DNA of 64,000 bases, taken from the NCBI RefSeq assembly GCF_023078275.1, contig NC_062983.1, forward strand, positions 2,287,001 through 2,351,000. Reading direction: 5' to 3'. Source of the DNA: Leguminivora glycinivorella. Its lineage: Eukaryota > Arthropoda > Insecta > Lepidoptera > Tortricidae. Position 1 is the stretch's first letter; every line of letters begins with the position of its first letter. The notes beneath the pieces are model-generated. The model was not told the origin of the DNA. It did not search any database and was given only the letters and a program-made list of their open reading frames with translations. This document shows, in pieces, positions 20,700 to 30,844 of this stretch. The position numbers were made by a program, and so were the translations under genes.

Positions 20700-21500
20700 T
20701 TCCGATTAGGCGATTTCGGCTCGCATTGTTACGCAGCATTCGAGTGTTGAGTTTCTCACACATGAGGCCCCCTAATAAAATTTGTACCACTCATATTATT
20801 GATTTGACTCTCGCAACACAAACACCTCATGCCCACACAAATACACACAAAATAAAATCATTCACAAACTTCAAATCATTCAAAAACTCAACAGTCACAC
20901 GCGCTCCTCGCGGTCCTCTAAGAACTCCCTCGCGAGAGTCGACACTTCAAAATGAAGCGACATCGCATCGGCTCATCGTCCACAAATCCGAAAAGATCCA
21001 CCGATAAATTTGTACCGGAAAGACCTCACCGCGACAATGTCACATTACCCAAATTACTTCAAAAATCCTCTGAAAGTGAAACAGTTCATTAGGTTTACCG
21101 TAAGAGTGAGTGAGACAGACACGCACTGTGCTTCAAATTTGCCTCGCCAAAATACGTTACACACGACTCGAAAGAATACAGTCTTAAGCGCCGCAAGCTT
21201 TCATACATATTACGTTGTTGTGATCCAAGCATCTCGTCAAGCTCGATAGGTACTATTATTGAGCTAACGACTTGACCAGTTTAACGTGACCTATCGGACT
21301 AATTGATTTGTATGACTTATGTCACTTGTAATAAGGGAGCTCTCTTATACTGGACGGTGAAATATTTGTTATCGAAGCGTTTTGAAAACGCGGCGCCCTT
21401 GATATCGCCGAGCAAAACACGTGTTGACGACTCGCCGCCCGTTCCCGCTACTACTATACTAGCTATACCTACTCTGTGCACGACCTTATTCTGCAGGTAA
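20700..21500 (+). other. Stop-poor, CG-patchy stretch, possible 5' exon region
   Basis: Three short plus frames (20726-21007, 21010-21249, 21303-21500) encode nothing I recognise. CG-rich patches are at 20900-20965 and 21390-21445. CAG|GTAATA at 21494-21500 is a good splice-donor match. It could be a noncoding first exon, but there is no cap-site or promoter evidence. Confidence 0.25.
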
Positions 21501-22200
21501 TAACGTTCATATTAAAGCGCAAGTAAGAAAAATATCAATTAAGTAATGAATCTTACATATTTGTTGTTTAATTGATTTCGTATAGTACTAAGAATATATT
21601 AACGGCAAAATTTACCATCTTTCGATTTAGTTAGGTATTTTTCCTTTCCTAAAATTATCAATATTTAAGATTTTGAACAAGCGCCAAAAGTATTGGTATA
21701 AGTTTTAATAATTTATCAACACACGTAATATTATATTCATAATAAATTGCAGGATTACGGTTAACAATATTTTCTAGTGAAATACGCCTGAAAATGTGTA
21801 ACTTACTAAACCTTCTTTATAAATGATAGTTCTGTATGAATTATTTATAAAAATTAGATGTTTTTATATGAAATGCAGGTGTCACAACATAATACAAGCA
21901 CTTTTTCCGGATTACATTTAATACTTTAGTTATAAAATCAAAAAATATTCAAAGTTCGTTTTTATTTTTTTTGAATCAAATTGAATCAGAACCCTAATTT
22001 GATTAATAATTTGTATTTTAACTATCACTAATGATACTTTATACGACAGAAAAAGAAAATTACGGTTATCGAATTATGTCCAGGTCAAGCTATTTTTCCT
22101 GGTCTATCAAAGAGATGGGAAGACTGGACCAAATTGGCGAGAGACAGGGAAAAATGGAATCGACGCGATTGCTGTATCACGCGCGGTAGAGCGTCTGTGT
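21501..22200. other. No recognisable feature
   Basis: AT-rich spacer. Confidence 0.45.
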
Positions 22201-22204
22201 TGGC

Positions 22205-22310
22205 GGTTAATTGTTACGCGTGGAACTGAGCCTTGAGCAGTATCGTGTGCTCTGCCTACCTCTTCTGGGAATACAGGAATGAGTTTATGTATCTGTGTAC
22301 CCATAGTTAC
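22205..22310 (+). mobile_element. SINE-B fragment, diverged
   Basis: GTGTGCTCTGCCTACCTCTT, GGGAATACAGGAATGAG and a TATGTATCTG tail match the 3' half of SINE-B. Confidence 0.5.
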
Positions 22311-22626
22311 GGTGCCTGCAGCTGACTGATATTTGATATGTCTTCTTTGCTATTATTTCATATTGTTTCTATTCAATGCTGAAGCGATGTAGCATAATAC
22401 GGTGTTATATCGTATTCTAAGTACCACAATAACCCTTTGAAGTGCTGATAACAAGGGCTCTGTGAGCATCTACGCTCTTATTAAATTACACTGAGACGCT
22501 CGGCGGAATATTATACGAAGCGCACAGTTTTGACTTTAAAATATCCACAGCCATGTGTGACAAACATCAGATACTTGGCGCTTTTATGTTATTATTAAGG
22601 TTTTCTAACACTAAACTTATTAATTC

Positions 22627-23120
22627 ACTAGCTTTAAGCGGCTTCGCTCGCGTTAGAAAGAGACAATAAGTAGCCTATGTCCATCAACTATCTGCACCTA
22701 AAAAATCACTTCAATTCGTCTCTCCGTTATGCCGTGAACTGAATTGCGTGTTACTGCGAGAACTGAATATCACCAAGCGGCTCTCAGCTATTTGTCAGGA
22801 GAGAATACGCAGGTTCTTCGGGCATATCATGCGGTATAAACAGTACACTCTCGAAAGGAACATTATCCTCGGCAAAGTCGAAGGCCGACGCTCCAGGGGT
22901 GGAATACCGCTAAGGTGGGCTGAGACCATGAAGAAAGCTTGTGGTTCCATGCAGATGGCAGTCCATATGGCCCTAGACCGCGTCAAGTGGAGAGAAATCA
23001 CTGTTGGTCACGATCCTCAGCCATGAGGGAACGACTGAGAAGAAGTATGCCGTGAAGGGCGGAAAAACAAATAGACATTTATAATACAACACTTTCCCAT
23101 TTATAATATTAGTATGGATT
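22627..23120 (+). repeat. Family R (ACTAGCTTTTGCC...ATTAGTATGGAT), split by a LINE
   Basis: The 5' part is CGGCTTCGCTCGCGTTAGAA ... AATTCGTCTCTCCGTTATGC; the 3' part is ATGCCGTGAAGGGCGG ... TTTATAATATTAGTATGGAT. A LINE fragment with an 11-bp target duplication lies between. Other copies: 32185-32424 (-), 34293-34402 (+), 57151-57366 (+), 58873-59046 (+). Class not assigned. Confidence 0.7.
22739..23045 (+). mobile_element. 5'-truncated LINE insertion with exact 11-bp duplication
   Basis: The frame from 22748 to a TGA at 23024-23026 includes RRFFGHIMRYKQYTLER, GKVEGRRSRGG, PLRWAETM and the C-terminal RVKWREITVGHDPQP, the usual end of RTE-like LINE ORFs (FGH.+R, GK+.G+R.RG, RW). A short 3' UTR ends GACTGAGAAGAAG. 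TATGCCGTGAA is duplicated at 22728-22738 and 23046-23056, so the insertion is precisely bounded at 307 bp. The endonuclease and reverse-transcriptase domains are missing, so it cannot move. Confidence 0.85.
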
Positions 23121-23820
23121 TATTACGACATACAAAAAGAAAAACTAAACGTAATCTACGCGGCGTGTATCTAGGTAGATTCTGGTAATGAGCCTAAACT
23201 ATGTATTTATCCTCTAGCGGCCGACCATACCAAGAAATTGTTAATCAATGGTATCTAGAAAACAGGGCTGAATTTATTTTTTAAATTGAACGAATCAAAA
23301 CAAAAGCAACTCAATTCCATTTAACGTAGACCTACGCACAAACACGATAACTAGCACTGCAATGTCATGGAATACGAAACAATCTATGGAAATAAGTTTT
23401 TTATATCGCCGTAACTTTTTTCACACAGTGATTTTAAATGAGCTCCCATAGTAACTATAGTAGTATATTGAAATACCTTTCTAATGATATATGTCACGTC
23501 GCTATTGGTTCTTGGACCAGCCTCCATACATTTTTGCCGGTCCTCCTTTCATCGTAGGTATTTTGTGTTAGTATTAGGACATTGAACCCCAGGAGGTTAA
23601 TTATAAAATAATAATAGAAAAGCACGGTATATGAGAGAGAGACAGCGAGCTATTTATAGTTCATAGCTTGGCTACGACCTATCGCCCGCACTTTATCATC
23701 GCGTCTCTTTTATTTACACGGGAGTGACTATCTTTTGTTCGTTTTTAATGTTTTTATAGCCGATAGCTCTTAGCTTACCTACTTTTGGTGGAACAAGTGC
23801 CTTAGGCTTATATGAATAAT
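23121..23820. other. No recognisable feature
   Basis: Mixed AT-rich sequence; no bounded repeat or gene seen. Confidence 0.4.
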
Positions 23821-23828
23821 AAATAACC

Positions 23829-24437
23829 GGGTTACCATCATCTGGCAGAATAATTTTAGTCCGAAACACACTTCGCATAACATGTTTCGCAGAAACATTT
23901 TCGGTCGAATGGTAATTTTGCAGAAAACTTAGTTGGCATTATTACTACCACGCATAAGATACATTTGGCAGAATATTGTTTTACAGAAAATTGGTCGACT
24001 TTGGTTTAGCATAATTGTATGTACCATAATAATCTTATAGCATAATATTACATTAGCAAAATTATTACTCGCTATCAGAAAAGAAAAACTGCCCCAGAGT
24101 CACTGTTAGGTACGACGACGAGCGAAGCGAGGAGGAAGTGTTAGGTATCTTGCATCCCCAACACATATATCCAACTCGCTATCAAATAGCAAATTACAAC
24201 TTTATGCCACCTAAATATTATGCACAAATATCATCTGCAAATGTATTGTTCGACTAGAAGACTATTATGGTCATCAACATTATGACAACAGACGATTCAG
24301 TATTACAAAAATCTGCGAAATGATTTGTGCCAAAGCATATTCTGCGTAAGGTGTTTCTGCCAAACTTGACTTCTGCCAAGAACTATTATACGAATTAAAT
24401 ATATGCGTAAAAGTTTCTGCCAGATAATAGTGAACCT
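23829..24437. mobile_element. 609-bp DNA element with 8-bp duplication and GGCAGAA subterminal repeats
   Basis: AAATAACC is present at 23821-23828 and 24438-24445. The ends are GGGTTACCATCATCTGGCAG and, complemented, AGGTTCACTATTATCTGGCA. The motif GCAGAA or its complement recurs through both halves (for example 23841, 23901, 23929, 23968, 24357, 24374, 24417). An 8-bp duplication is typical of hAT elements, but the ends do not show the usual hAT termini. A related fragment lies at 60110-60260. No ORF: nonautonomous. Confidence 0.75.
24078..24173. mobile_element. 96-bp insertion with 11-bp target duplication
   Basis: ACTCGCTATCA occurs at 24067-24077 and 24174-24184. The insert includes CTGCCCCAGAGTCACTG and CGACGACGAGCGAAGCGAGG, with no tRNA-like boxes and no tail. 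The duplication size suggests LINE-type integration of a short RNA copy. Confidence 0.6.
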
Positions 24438-24761
24438 AAATAACCTTTAAGAATTTATACAAATCCTATTTCCTCACATAACTGTATTAACTATTAACGC
24501 TTTTAAACTATTATCAATTGTTATAATTTTACAAGCTGTCAAGCCTATCGCTTGATCCAACCTGTATGATAAATATTACATTACAATACTATTGTTACAC
24601 AAACTCGATAGTATTTTATTTCCGTATAAGCCTTTATTTTAGACGATATCGCTCTTTAACTCGTCAGGTCATTACTCTCCAGTCTTTATCGAAACACTGA
24701 CAGAAGGTTTTGGCGTCCAATATTTTAAGAAAGCGGTGCAAGTTACAGGAGATGACAACTC

Positions 24762-25978
24762 CATCATCATCCTCCTTGCGTTATCCCGGCATTTGCCACG
24801 GCTCATGGGAGCCTGGGGTCCACTTTGACAACTGGACAGTGTTATGGAATAAGCGATCAAGCGACAGTTAGTTGAAATCGAGAAAATGAGCTAGAAAGAT
24901 TTGAAATTTGAATCAGTTGTTGTTAGTTCATTTATAAAGTAAAAAAGTTAATTTTGACATTGAACCTATAAAAGTGTTCATAATTTAAATAGATAAAAAA
25001 AATAACACCATACCTATTCAAGTTTCGAAGTTATTAACGATTTTCCGCTTGATTCTTTATTGAACTAATACTGGGATGAGGTTAATTTATTTCGTCGTAG
25101 CGTACTATGAGACATATTTTGTCGCTTGATTCTTTAATGCAAATTGTTAGAGGTAAAGTGAATACTGGAATAAAATAAAATTTCATATATTTGAGTAAAT
25201 AGTGCTATTGTAAATAAATCAACAACAATGTTTTCCTCCACAATGATTAGGACTAATCCGTCTAACAATTTAGTTTTGTTCTCCAATCAACTTTTTTTAA
25301 TAAATGTCAAAAAAATCAGCATATATGGCAAAATTGGCATTGTAACTAATAATAATTCATTAGTACTAGCCAGGATTACACACATAAGATATTATGATAT
25401 AACAAAACCTCTTGATACTTAGTTCTCATTAAGCGAAATATCCTGCAATTTCAAATATGTAACAACGAATTAAACGACACTATTAGGGCGGTTAAATCGA
25501 TATTGCGTTTATAAATCATCAAAACTTTAAACCAAAACGAATTAATAACATTTTTATGGCGTTTAACTCGATTTTGCGATTTAGAATATACGCTTATTAT
25601 AATTTGTAAAAGTAAATTTGGCGTTCAATTCGTTTTTACGTAACGACTTAGTACACAGGACCATACAAATTTTAACGTGTCGCTTGATTCTACCCCTTAA
25701 AATAAGGCTGTAAGCATGATTTTTTCAACAAAGAAATAGTCAATACTATAGATTATCACATTTATATCCGAACTGCATTCATAACTTTTTTTTCGGATTT
25801 TGGCGCTTAGTTCGCTATTCCATAACACCGTCCAACTGATCCCAAGATTTGGCATTGTCACTAGTTTTACGAAACCGACTGCCATCTGACCTTCCAACCC
25901 GAAGTGTAACTAGACCTTATTGGAATTAGTCCGGTTTCCTCACGACGTTTTCCTTCACCGAAAAGCGACTGGGAAACA
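24762..25978 (-). mobile_element. SINE-A copy split by a 1000-bp element
   Basis: The 3' part is at 24762-24833 (ATCCTCCTTGCGTTATCCCG ... CACTTTGACAACT) and the body at 25834-25978 (AACTGATCCCAAGATTTGGC ... CACCGAAAAGCGACTGG). The tRNA-like head is missing. AACT is duplicated at the break. Confidence 0.8.
24834..25833. mobile_element. 1000-bp DNA element with 4-bp duplication
   Basis: Terminal inverted repeats GGACAGTGTTATGGAATAAG and, complemented, GGACGGTGTTATGGAATAGC, continuing as GCGATCAAGCGA / GCGAACTAAGCG. AACT flanks it on both sides (24830-24833, 25834-25837), and SINE-A copies elsewhere give the uninterrupted site. Variants of CGCTTGATTC recur inside (25049, 25124, 25682; looser forms near 25490, 25560 and 25620). 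The longest frame is about 65 aa with no transposase motif, so it is nonautonomous. Superfamily not assigned. Confidence 0.85.
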
Positions 25979-26075
25979 TCAAATGACATTTCGCGTGCTC
26001 CACCGTAGACCGCATCACGACTTACCATCAGGTGTGATCGTGGTCAAACGTCTACCTATTCATACTAAAAAAAAA
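25979..26075 (+). mobile_element. LINE 3' UTR fragment
   Basis: TTACCATCAGGTGTGATCGT, then CTACCTATTCATACTAAAAA and an A-run at 26070-26079, is a LINE 3'-end pattern. No coding part remains. Confidence 0.4.
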
Positions 26076-26162
26076 AACTTTGGCTAGAACGACAACGAGT
26101 AGAGATAACTTTCGCATGATCAGTAGCGACATCACTATGAACATAAGAAAGAAAGGATACTT

Positions 26163-26329
26163 ACATGCATACATACAATCACGCCTGTATCCCATAAAGG
26201 GGTAGGCAGAACACATGAAACTACAAAAGCTTCAGTGCCACTCTTGGCAAATAAGGGGTTGAAAGAAACGAAACTGTGACATTGCAGTGACAGGTTGCCA
26301 GCCTCTCGCCTACGCCACAATTTAACCCA
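26163..26329 (-). mobile_element. SINE-B copy, nearly full length
   Basis: Tail ATGCATACATACAATC; body through CATAAAGGGGTAGGCAGAAC, CACTCTTGGCAAATAAGGGG and CATTGCAGTGACAGGTTGCC to the end CTACGCCACAATTTAACCC. Very close to the copies at 3771 and 42361. Confidence 0.8.
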
Positions 26330-26364
26330 CAACTACACTAACTAACATACTTAATGCAATATTT

Positions 26365-26652
26365 TTGACCCCCGACGCAAAAATGACGGGGTGTTATAAG
26401 TTTGACGTGTCTGTCTTTGTGTATGTCTGTCTGTCTGTCTGTCTCTAGTCTATCTGTCTGTCTGTGTATGTGTCTATCTGTGGCATCGTAGCTCTCGAAC
26501 GGATAAACCGATTTTGATTCAGTTTTTTTTTGTCTGAAAGCTGAGTTGGTCGGGAGTGTTCTTAGCCATGTTTCATGAAAATCGGTCTACTATGTCGCGG
26601 TCGGGAGTTTTTTCAAAATTTTAATTTTGTGGTTAGGTTATATTAAAACCGC
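26365..26652 (-). repeat. Family F repeat with GTCT microsatellite
   Basis: CCCCCGACGCAAAAATGACG at one end, a (GTCT)n tract at 26425-26465, then CGAACGGATAAACCGATTTT, TTCATGAAAATCGGTCTACT and GGTCGGGAGTTTTTTCAAAA. Other copies: 28303-28516, 29697-29972 and 62855-63107, all in the opposite orientation. Confidence 0.75.
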
Positions 26653-26867
26653 TTGTCGCTCCTCCCTTAACCCTCTCAATATCCAGTGAAGAATCGCCTT
26701 ATATAAATTTCCCGCTGCTATTAATTGTTCCGGGGCCATCGAAGTTTAATTAACCCTGCACTGCTCATTAAGCCCCAGATGACTCGGATTTGGGTATCGA
26801 CTCTGAAATATTGTTTCCGTTGACAATTATTAAGAGACAAGTAAATGACATAGTGAGCAGGTATTGA

Positions 26868-27197
26868 AGGCTGCCTTTCCACCAGTAGGCCTAGCACATG
26901 ATTGCCGCGGGAGTATGTCGCCGCGAGACAGATCACACCTCTTCTTCTAACTGTATTAATGACATAAGGACGGGTAGTCTATCTCGCGGCGACATACTCT
27001 CGCGGCAATCATGTGCTAACCCTGCTGATATAATATGCACTACTTGGATACGATAACAATATGCACTACTTGGATACGTTGGATAACCACCAATCAGCTT
27101 GAACCGCTTAACTTAGCGCTGGTGGGAACGGGTTCGACTAAGCTGATTGGAGGTTATCAAACACATCCATGTAGGGCATTTCTGGTGGAAAGGCACC
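26868..27197. mobile_element. CTTTCCACCAG MITE with an inner inverted-repeat element
   Basis: Outer ends GGCTGCCTTTCCACCAG and, complemented, GGGTGCCTTTCCACCAG. Inside, 26890-27018 has its own inverted ends TAGCACATGATTGCCGCG, and 27081-27170 has arms ACCACCAATCAGCTT / AAGCTGATTGGAGGTT. A short direct repeat, ATATGCACTACTTGGATACG, occurs at 27030 and 27060. Confidence 0.6.
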
Positions 27198-27379
27198 CTA
27201 AATAAGTACCACAGCACTAAGAAAGGATTTTTCAAAATTCACCTCCTAAGGGGTGAAATGGGGGTCCAAAGTTTGTATGGGAAAATAAGATTAGAAGCGA
27301 AGCCGCGGGAAAAAGCTAGTAATTATATATTTGAAGACCGGCATCTGTCAGACCTATTCTCATTTTAATAAAATATACA

Positions 27380-27770
27380 TCTTGATTTGATCTGATCTTA
27401 TTATTTATGTCAATAAGCGCCTGAACGACTAGAAATATCTGCAACTATGAAATACGTAACAGTCAACCAATTGGAACCCTAGGTCACTTTAAAAAAAAGC
27501 AGTAAGAGAGTTCTTACAATCTGATTTATAACGTCACTATGTCATAGTTGTACAGTAGCCTTATGGTGGCTTATTATATGTTATTTCTCATAGTATAAAT
27601 TCTATGAATGATAGAATCCAAGAAACTAATCAAATCAGCTTATTACGCATTAGGTCGTGGTTCCTCTATCGACCGAGTCTAATCGCAACGATGTATCGTA
27701 TCTCTTCAATAATTTCTCACTAGTGTTGTGCCGATATTATACGAATATCGATAATATGGGGACATAAATA
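27380..27770. other. Degraded repeat only
   Basis: 27464-27560 shares CAGTCAACCAATTGGAACCC and ATCTGATTTATAAC with the MITE at 61357-61492 but lacks the right end. Nothing else is recognised. Confidence 0.45.
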
Positions 27771-27775
27771 ATAAT

Positions 27776-28213
27776 ATCTGGGCGACCGAGCTTCGCTCGG
27801 TTCTATTTTAATATATCACGTCTTTAGATAAAAAAAAACTCTTATAAATACAAAAACAAAAAAAAAGACAAAAAACAAAAACTTAATTTCTGGCCGGGAT
27901 TCGAAACCCTGACATCTACAATCTATCTGCGTACATTAGACCGACCTCGTACGACTGAGCTAAGCGGAATCGATGCGCGCGCGGCGAAATTAACGACCAT
28001 ATTTTACATTTACTAACGCGAAAGAAAAACTCATGAAAACTTGAAAATTCGCGTTTTCCGGGATCTAAGGCTACGCTAGATCGATTTTTCACCCCCGAAA
28101 ACCCCCACATAACAAATTTCAGCGAAATCGTTAGAGCGGTTTCCGAGATCGTCGGTATATATAAATAAATAAATAAATAAATATACAAGAATTGCTCGTT
28201 TAAAAGTATAAGA
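27776..28213 (-). mobile_element. Helitron-like repeat (family Q), copy 1, with tRNA-like module
   Basis: The hairpin end CCGAGCTTCGCTCGG is at 27785-27799 and the other end, GAGCAATTCTTG / AAACGAGC, is at 28190-28213, next to an (AAAT)n run at 28162-28182. Both ends are shared with 35349-35842 but the interiors differ. 27891-27967 reads on the minus strand as a tRNA-like module, with an A-box-like TTAGCTCAGTCG and a B-box-like GGTTTCGAATCCC. A 3' hairpin without inverted ends suggests a Helitron relative; no Rep/helicase is present. Confidence 0.55.
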
Positions 28214-28302
28214 TAAATGCTTAGCAACTATACTGTCGTTTCTATTACAAAGGTTAAGCTACTACCAATTACTCGCTTGTTTAATAACCTAACAGAAAAA
28301 TT

Positions 28303-28516
28303 AAAATTTTGAAAAAACCCCCGACATAGTTAGTGCACCGATTTTCATGAAACATGGCTAAGAACACTCCCGAGTAACTCAGCTTTCAAACAAAAAAACT
28401 CAATCTAAATCGGTTCATCCGTTCTGGAGCTACGATGCCACAGACAGGCTCACACACAGACAGACAGACAAACAGACAGACAGGCAGACAGACACGTCAA
28501 ACTTATAACACCGTTA
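28303..28516 (+). repeat. Family F repeat, end missing
   Basis: ATTTTGAAAAAACCCCCGAC to the GACAGACA tract at 28458-28495 and TCAAACTTATAACACCG. The CGTCGGGGG terminus is lost. Confidence 0.7.
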
Positions 28517-28853
28517 AGAAACATTTTCTACTGAGTAACAATACGGAAATGTTTTTTTTTTTTAATTGGCAATAATAACTCTGAAACTAGACGAAATCTA
28601 GAAAAGTTTATATGACATTTTAGTCTTAAAATTTGACCAAGAATATGCCGTTAAAGTTATATGGGTTCCTCGCGAGAATCTTGTATAAGGACGATTTGAT
28701 CTACAGTATTTTAATTCATTGTGTACGGAACAAAAAACACAAAATTATTGAATAATCAGTGTAAAAGCAAGGACGATAAGTTTTCAGACAACCTTTATAA
28801 CCTAGGAAAGAACCGGCAAGCTCTCAACTTTAATCTCAGCGGGGCAACACTAA
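28517..28853. other. No recognisable feature
   Basis: AT-rich spacer before the hAT-like element. Confidence 0.4.
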
Positions 28854-28894
28854 GTTTTCTCTAGAGATGCAACGGATATCCGATCACTATCCGC

Positions 28895-29045
28895 ACTATC
28901 CGGTATCTGGCTTGTCCGGCTACATATTACTATCCGGCCGGATACTTAATAGTAGCGTAGTATCCTGACGGATACCGGATAGTAGCGTAGTATCCGGCCG
29001 AATACCGGATAGTAGCGTAGTATCAGGCCGGATAGCGGGTAGTGT
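28895..29045. repeat. Short tandem repeat in hAT-like subterminal region
   Basis: CCGGATAGTAGCGTAGTATC recurs about three times (28945-29035) with a roughly 30-33 bp period. Confidence 0.75.
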
Positions 29046-29402
29046 TTTAGTGCCAAATTTAAGGAGAAAACTTTAGTAATATAAATATCAAACAAAAAAT
29101 AATCAAATTCTTAGGCGAGTTTATTTTCCAAAATAATGTACCTAAACCTTTTTTATTTTTATTTATTTATTTCGGGACTTTTAATCTTAAGATCATAACT
29201 TAAACTAAATTACAGTCATCTACGGCCTTACAGTATACTGAATTAAATATTTATAAATAAACAAATTTTTTTTTTTTATTTATTTAGGTAATTACAAACA
29301 TAAATCTCTAATTAATTTACATAGTATCGTTAAACCAATAAGGTTTGTCTCGATACCTATTCCATTCCGCGGTAGATGTTATACAATACAACAATCATAT
29401 AA

Positions 29403-29693
29403 TTATGTAGGTATTCTATTCATTATACATATTATAACCAAAACAAGAAACCGCCAACATTGCACTGAGCGCAAATAGCATAATATCTCCTTTACCTCTT
29501 CTGAGATCGGTATAGCTAAGATACTTTGAAATGCGCCTATATCTAATTTATTTATATTGAGTGACACAATCAACTGGTGTCTGATATTTTCGTTTCGCAC
29601 ACATTCCGCTAATACATGCTGAACATCTTCTACAACATTGCAAGCTTCGCAGTTTGGGGATGGCACTTTTTTCATCATATAACCTAACCACAA
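29403..29693 (-). pseudogene. LINE C-terminal zinc-knuckle remnant
   Basis: The 96-aa minus frame contains PSPNCEACNVVEDVQHVLAE then C, a C-x2-C...H-x4-C pattern as in the zinc-binding segment after the reverse transcriptase of R1/jockey-type LINEs. The rest, up to a stop at 29403, has the expected C-terminal position. A 3' UTR with T-runs (29260-29290) lies beyond. The polymerase domain is missing. Confidence 0.65.
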
Positions 29694-29696
29694 AAT

Positions 29697-29853
29697 TAAA
29701 ATTTTGAAAAAACCCCCGACCGCGACATAGTGGACCGATTTTCATGAAACATAGCTAAGAACACTCCCGACTAACTCAGCTTTCAGACAAAAAAAACTAA
29801 ATCTAAATCGGTTCATCCGTTCGGGAGCTACGATTCCACAGACAAACACACAC

Positions 29854-29928
<75 letters not shown>

Positions 29929-29972
29929 CGTCAAACTTATAACACCCCTTCGTTTTTGCGTCGGGGGTTAAA
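29697..29972 (+). repeat. Family F repeat with long GACA tract
   Basis: TTTTGAAAAAACCCCCGACC ... (GACA)n at 29850-29928 ... CGTTTTTGCGTCGGGGGTTA. The most complete F copy here. Confidence 0.8.
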
Positions 29973-30039
29973 AAGCGAACTTTTTAAGAGGAATGTGTCC
30001 TGAACGAAGTCTTCAACTATTCCATTCAGGTAAAAAATG

Positions 30040-30290
30040 AATAAAGTATGGGGTTCTTCAAAAAAGGAGTGTACTATCAGCTGCAAAAGTGCATGTGCGA
30101 ATTTATCAATGAATTCATTTATAATTTCTCCAATCTCAATGCAATTTTGCAGTTGATAGTACACGTTTATAATAGGTCTACAACGCACATGTGACACCAC
30201 TTGAGTTGCAGGCATCCATAGGTTACGGTGACCGCTTTCCATCAGGCGGAACGTATACCTGTTTTCTACCGACGTGAAATAAAAAAAAAC
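30040..30290 (+). mobile_element. LINE family D 3' end, stem-loop variant
   Basis: GTGTACTATCAGCTGCAAAA (30069) pairs with TTTTGCAGTTGATAGTACAC (30146). The D tail follows: ACAACGCACATGTGACACCA ... CTACCGACGTGAAATAAAAA. Confidence 0.6.
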
Positions 30291-30614
30291 TCTAGACCGG
30301 ATATTCGATATCCAGTATCCGGCCAAACCACTATCCGTTGCATGTTGCATCTCTAGTTTTCGCGACTATCACAGGCGGAGTGCATTTTGTTCATTTCTAC
30401 TAGCCAAGCTTAGTGATCAGAGATAGCAAGTTGCGGTTCCAAGGAGCAATTGTTAGGACTTAGGTCGGCACTGAGTTAGTACTGTTGGTTTTTTACCTTT
30501 GATGGTTATAGTGTTTTGCTATTGCAATACTTTAAAACGTAGCAGTCTTTAAAACATAGTAGGTAATGGTAAGTTCACCTAAACGTAAAACCCACCAATA
30601 TCAGCCAAATCTTA

Positions 30615-30764
30615 CGCCGTGGCTTGCGTGGGCGACGGTCGCGCGATGGTCGCGCGACGGCGATGCGACGCATACGAAATCAAACCTTATCGATATGGAA
30701 GTAGACGATGCGATGAAACGCGACGGCGACGGTCGCGCGACCGTCGCCCACGCAAGACACGGCG
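30615..30764. mobile_element. TTA-type MITE, copy 3
   Basis: TTA at 30612-30614 on the left, ATA on the right. Ends CGCCGTGGCTTGCGTGGGCG / CGCCGTGTCTTGCGTGGGCG. Confidence 0.8.
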
Positions 30765-30844
30765 ATAGAAACTTCTGTTTGTACTGTATTTCAAATAAAC
30801 CAATAGGAACAAACGATTGTCAACGGTTTTGAATCTAAAATAAA

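Larger units (their letters stand above)
28862..30355. mobile_element. hAT-like element filled by later insertions
   Basis: Ends TAGAGATGCAACGGATATCC and, complemented, TAGAGATGCAACATGCAACG, both leading into GGATA/TATCC-rich subterminal sequence. The flanking 8-mers GTTTTCTC (28854-28861) and GTTTTCGC (30356-30363) match at 7 of 8 positions. TAG-ended inverted repeats plus an 8-bp duplication fit the hAT superfamily. Inside are a tandem repeat (28895-29045), LINE pieces (29150-29693), family F (29697-29972) and a LINE D end (30040-30290). No hAT transposase was found. Confidence 0.65.

Noticed and set aside
20182..20709. 175-aa frame of YRLPVTG repeats as a secreted or silk-like repeat protein
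   Set aside because: The 7-bp unit GGTTACC has no stop in any phase, so the frame is an automatic result of the satellite; ends are non-repetitive and unrecognisable.
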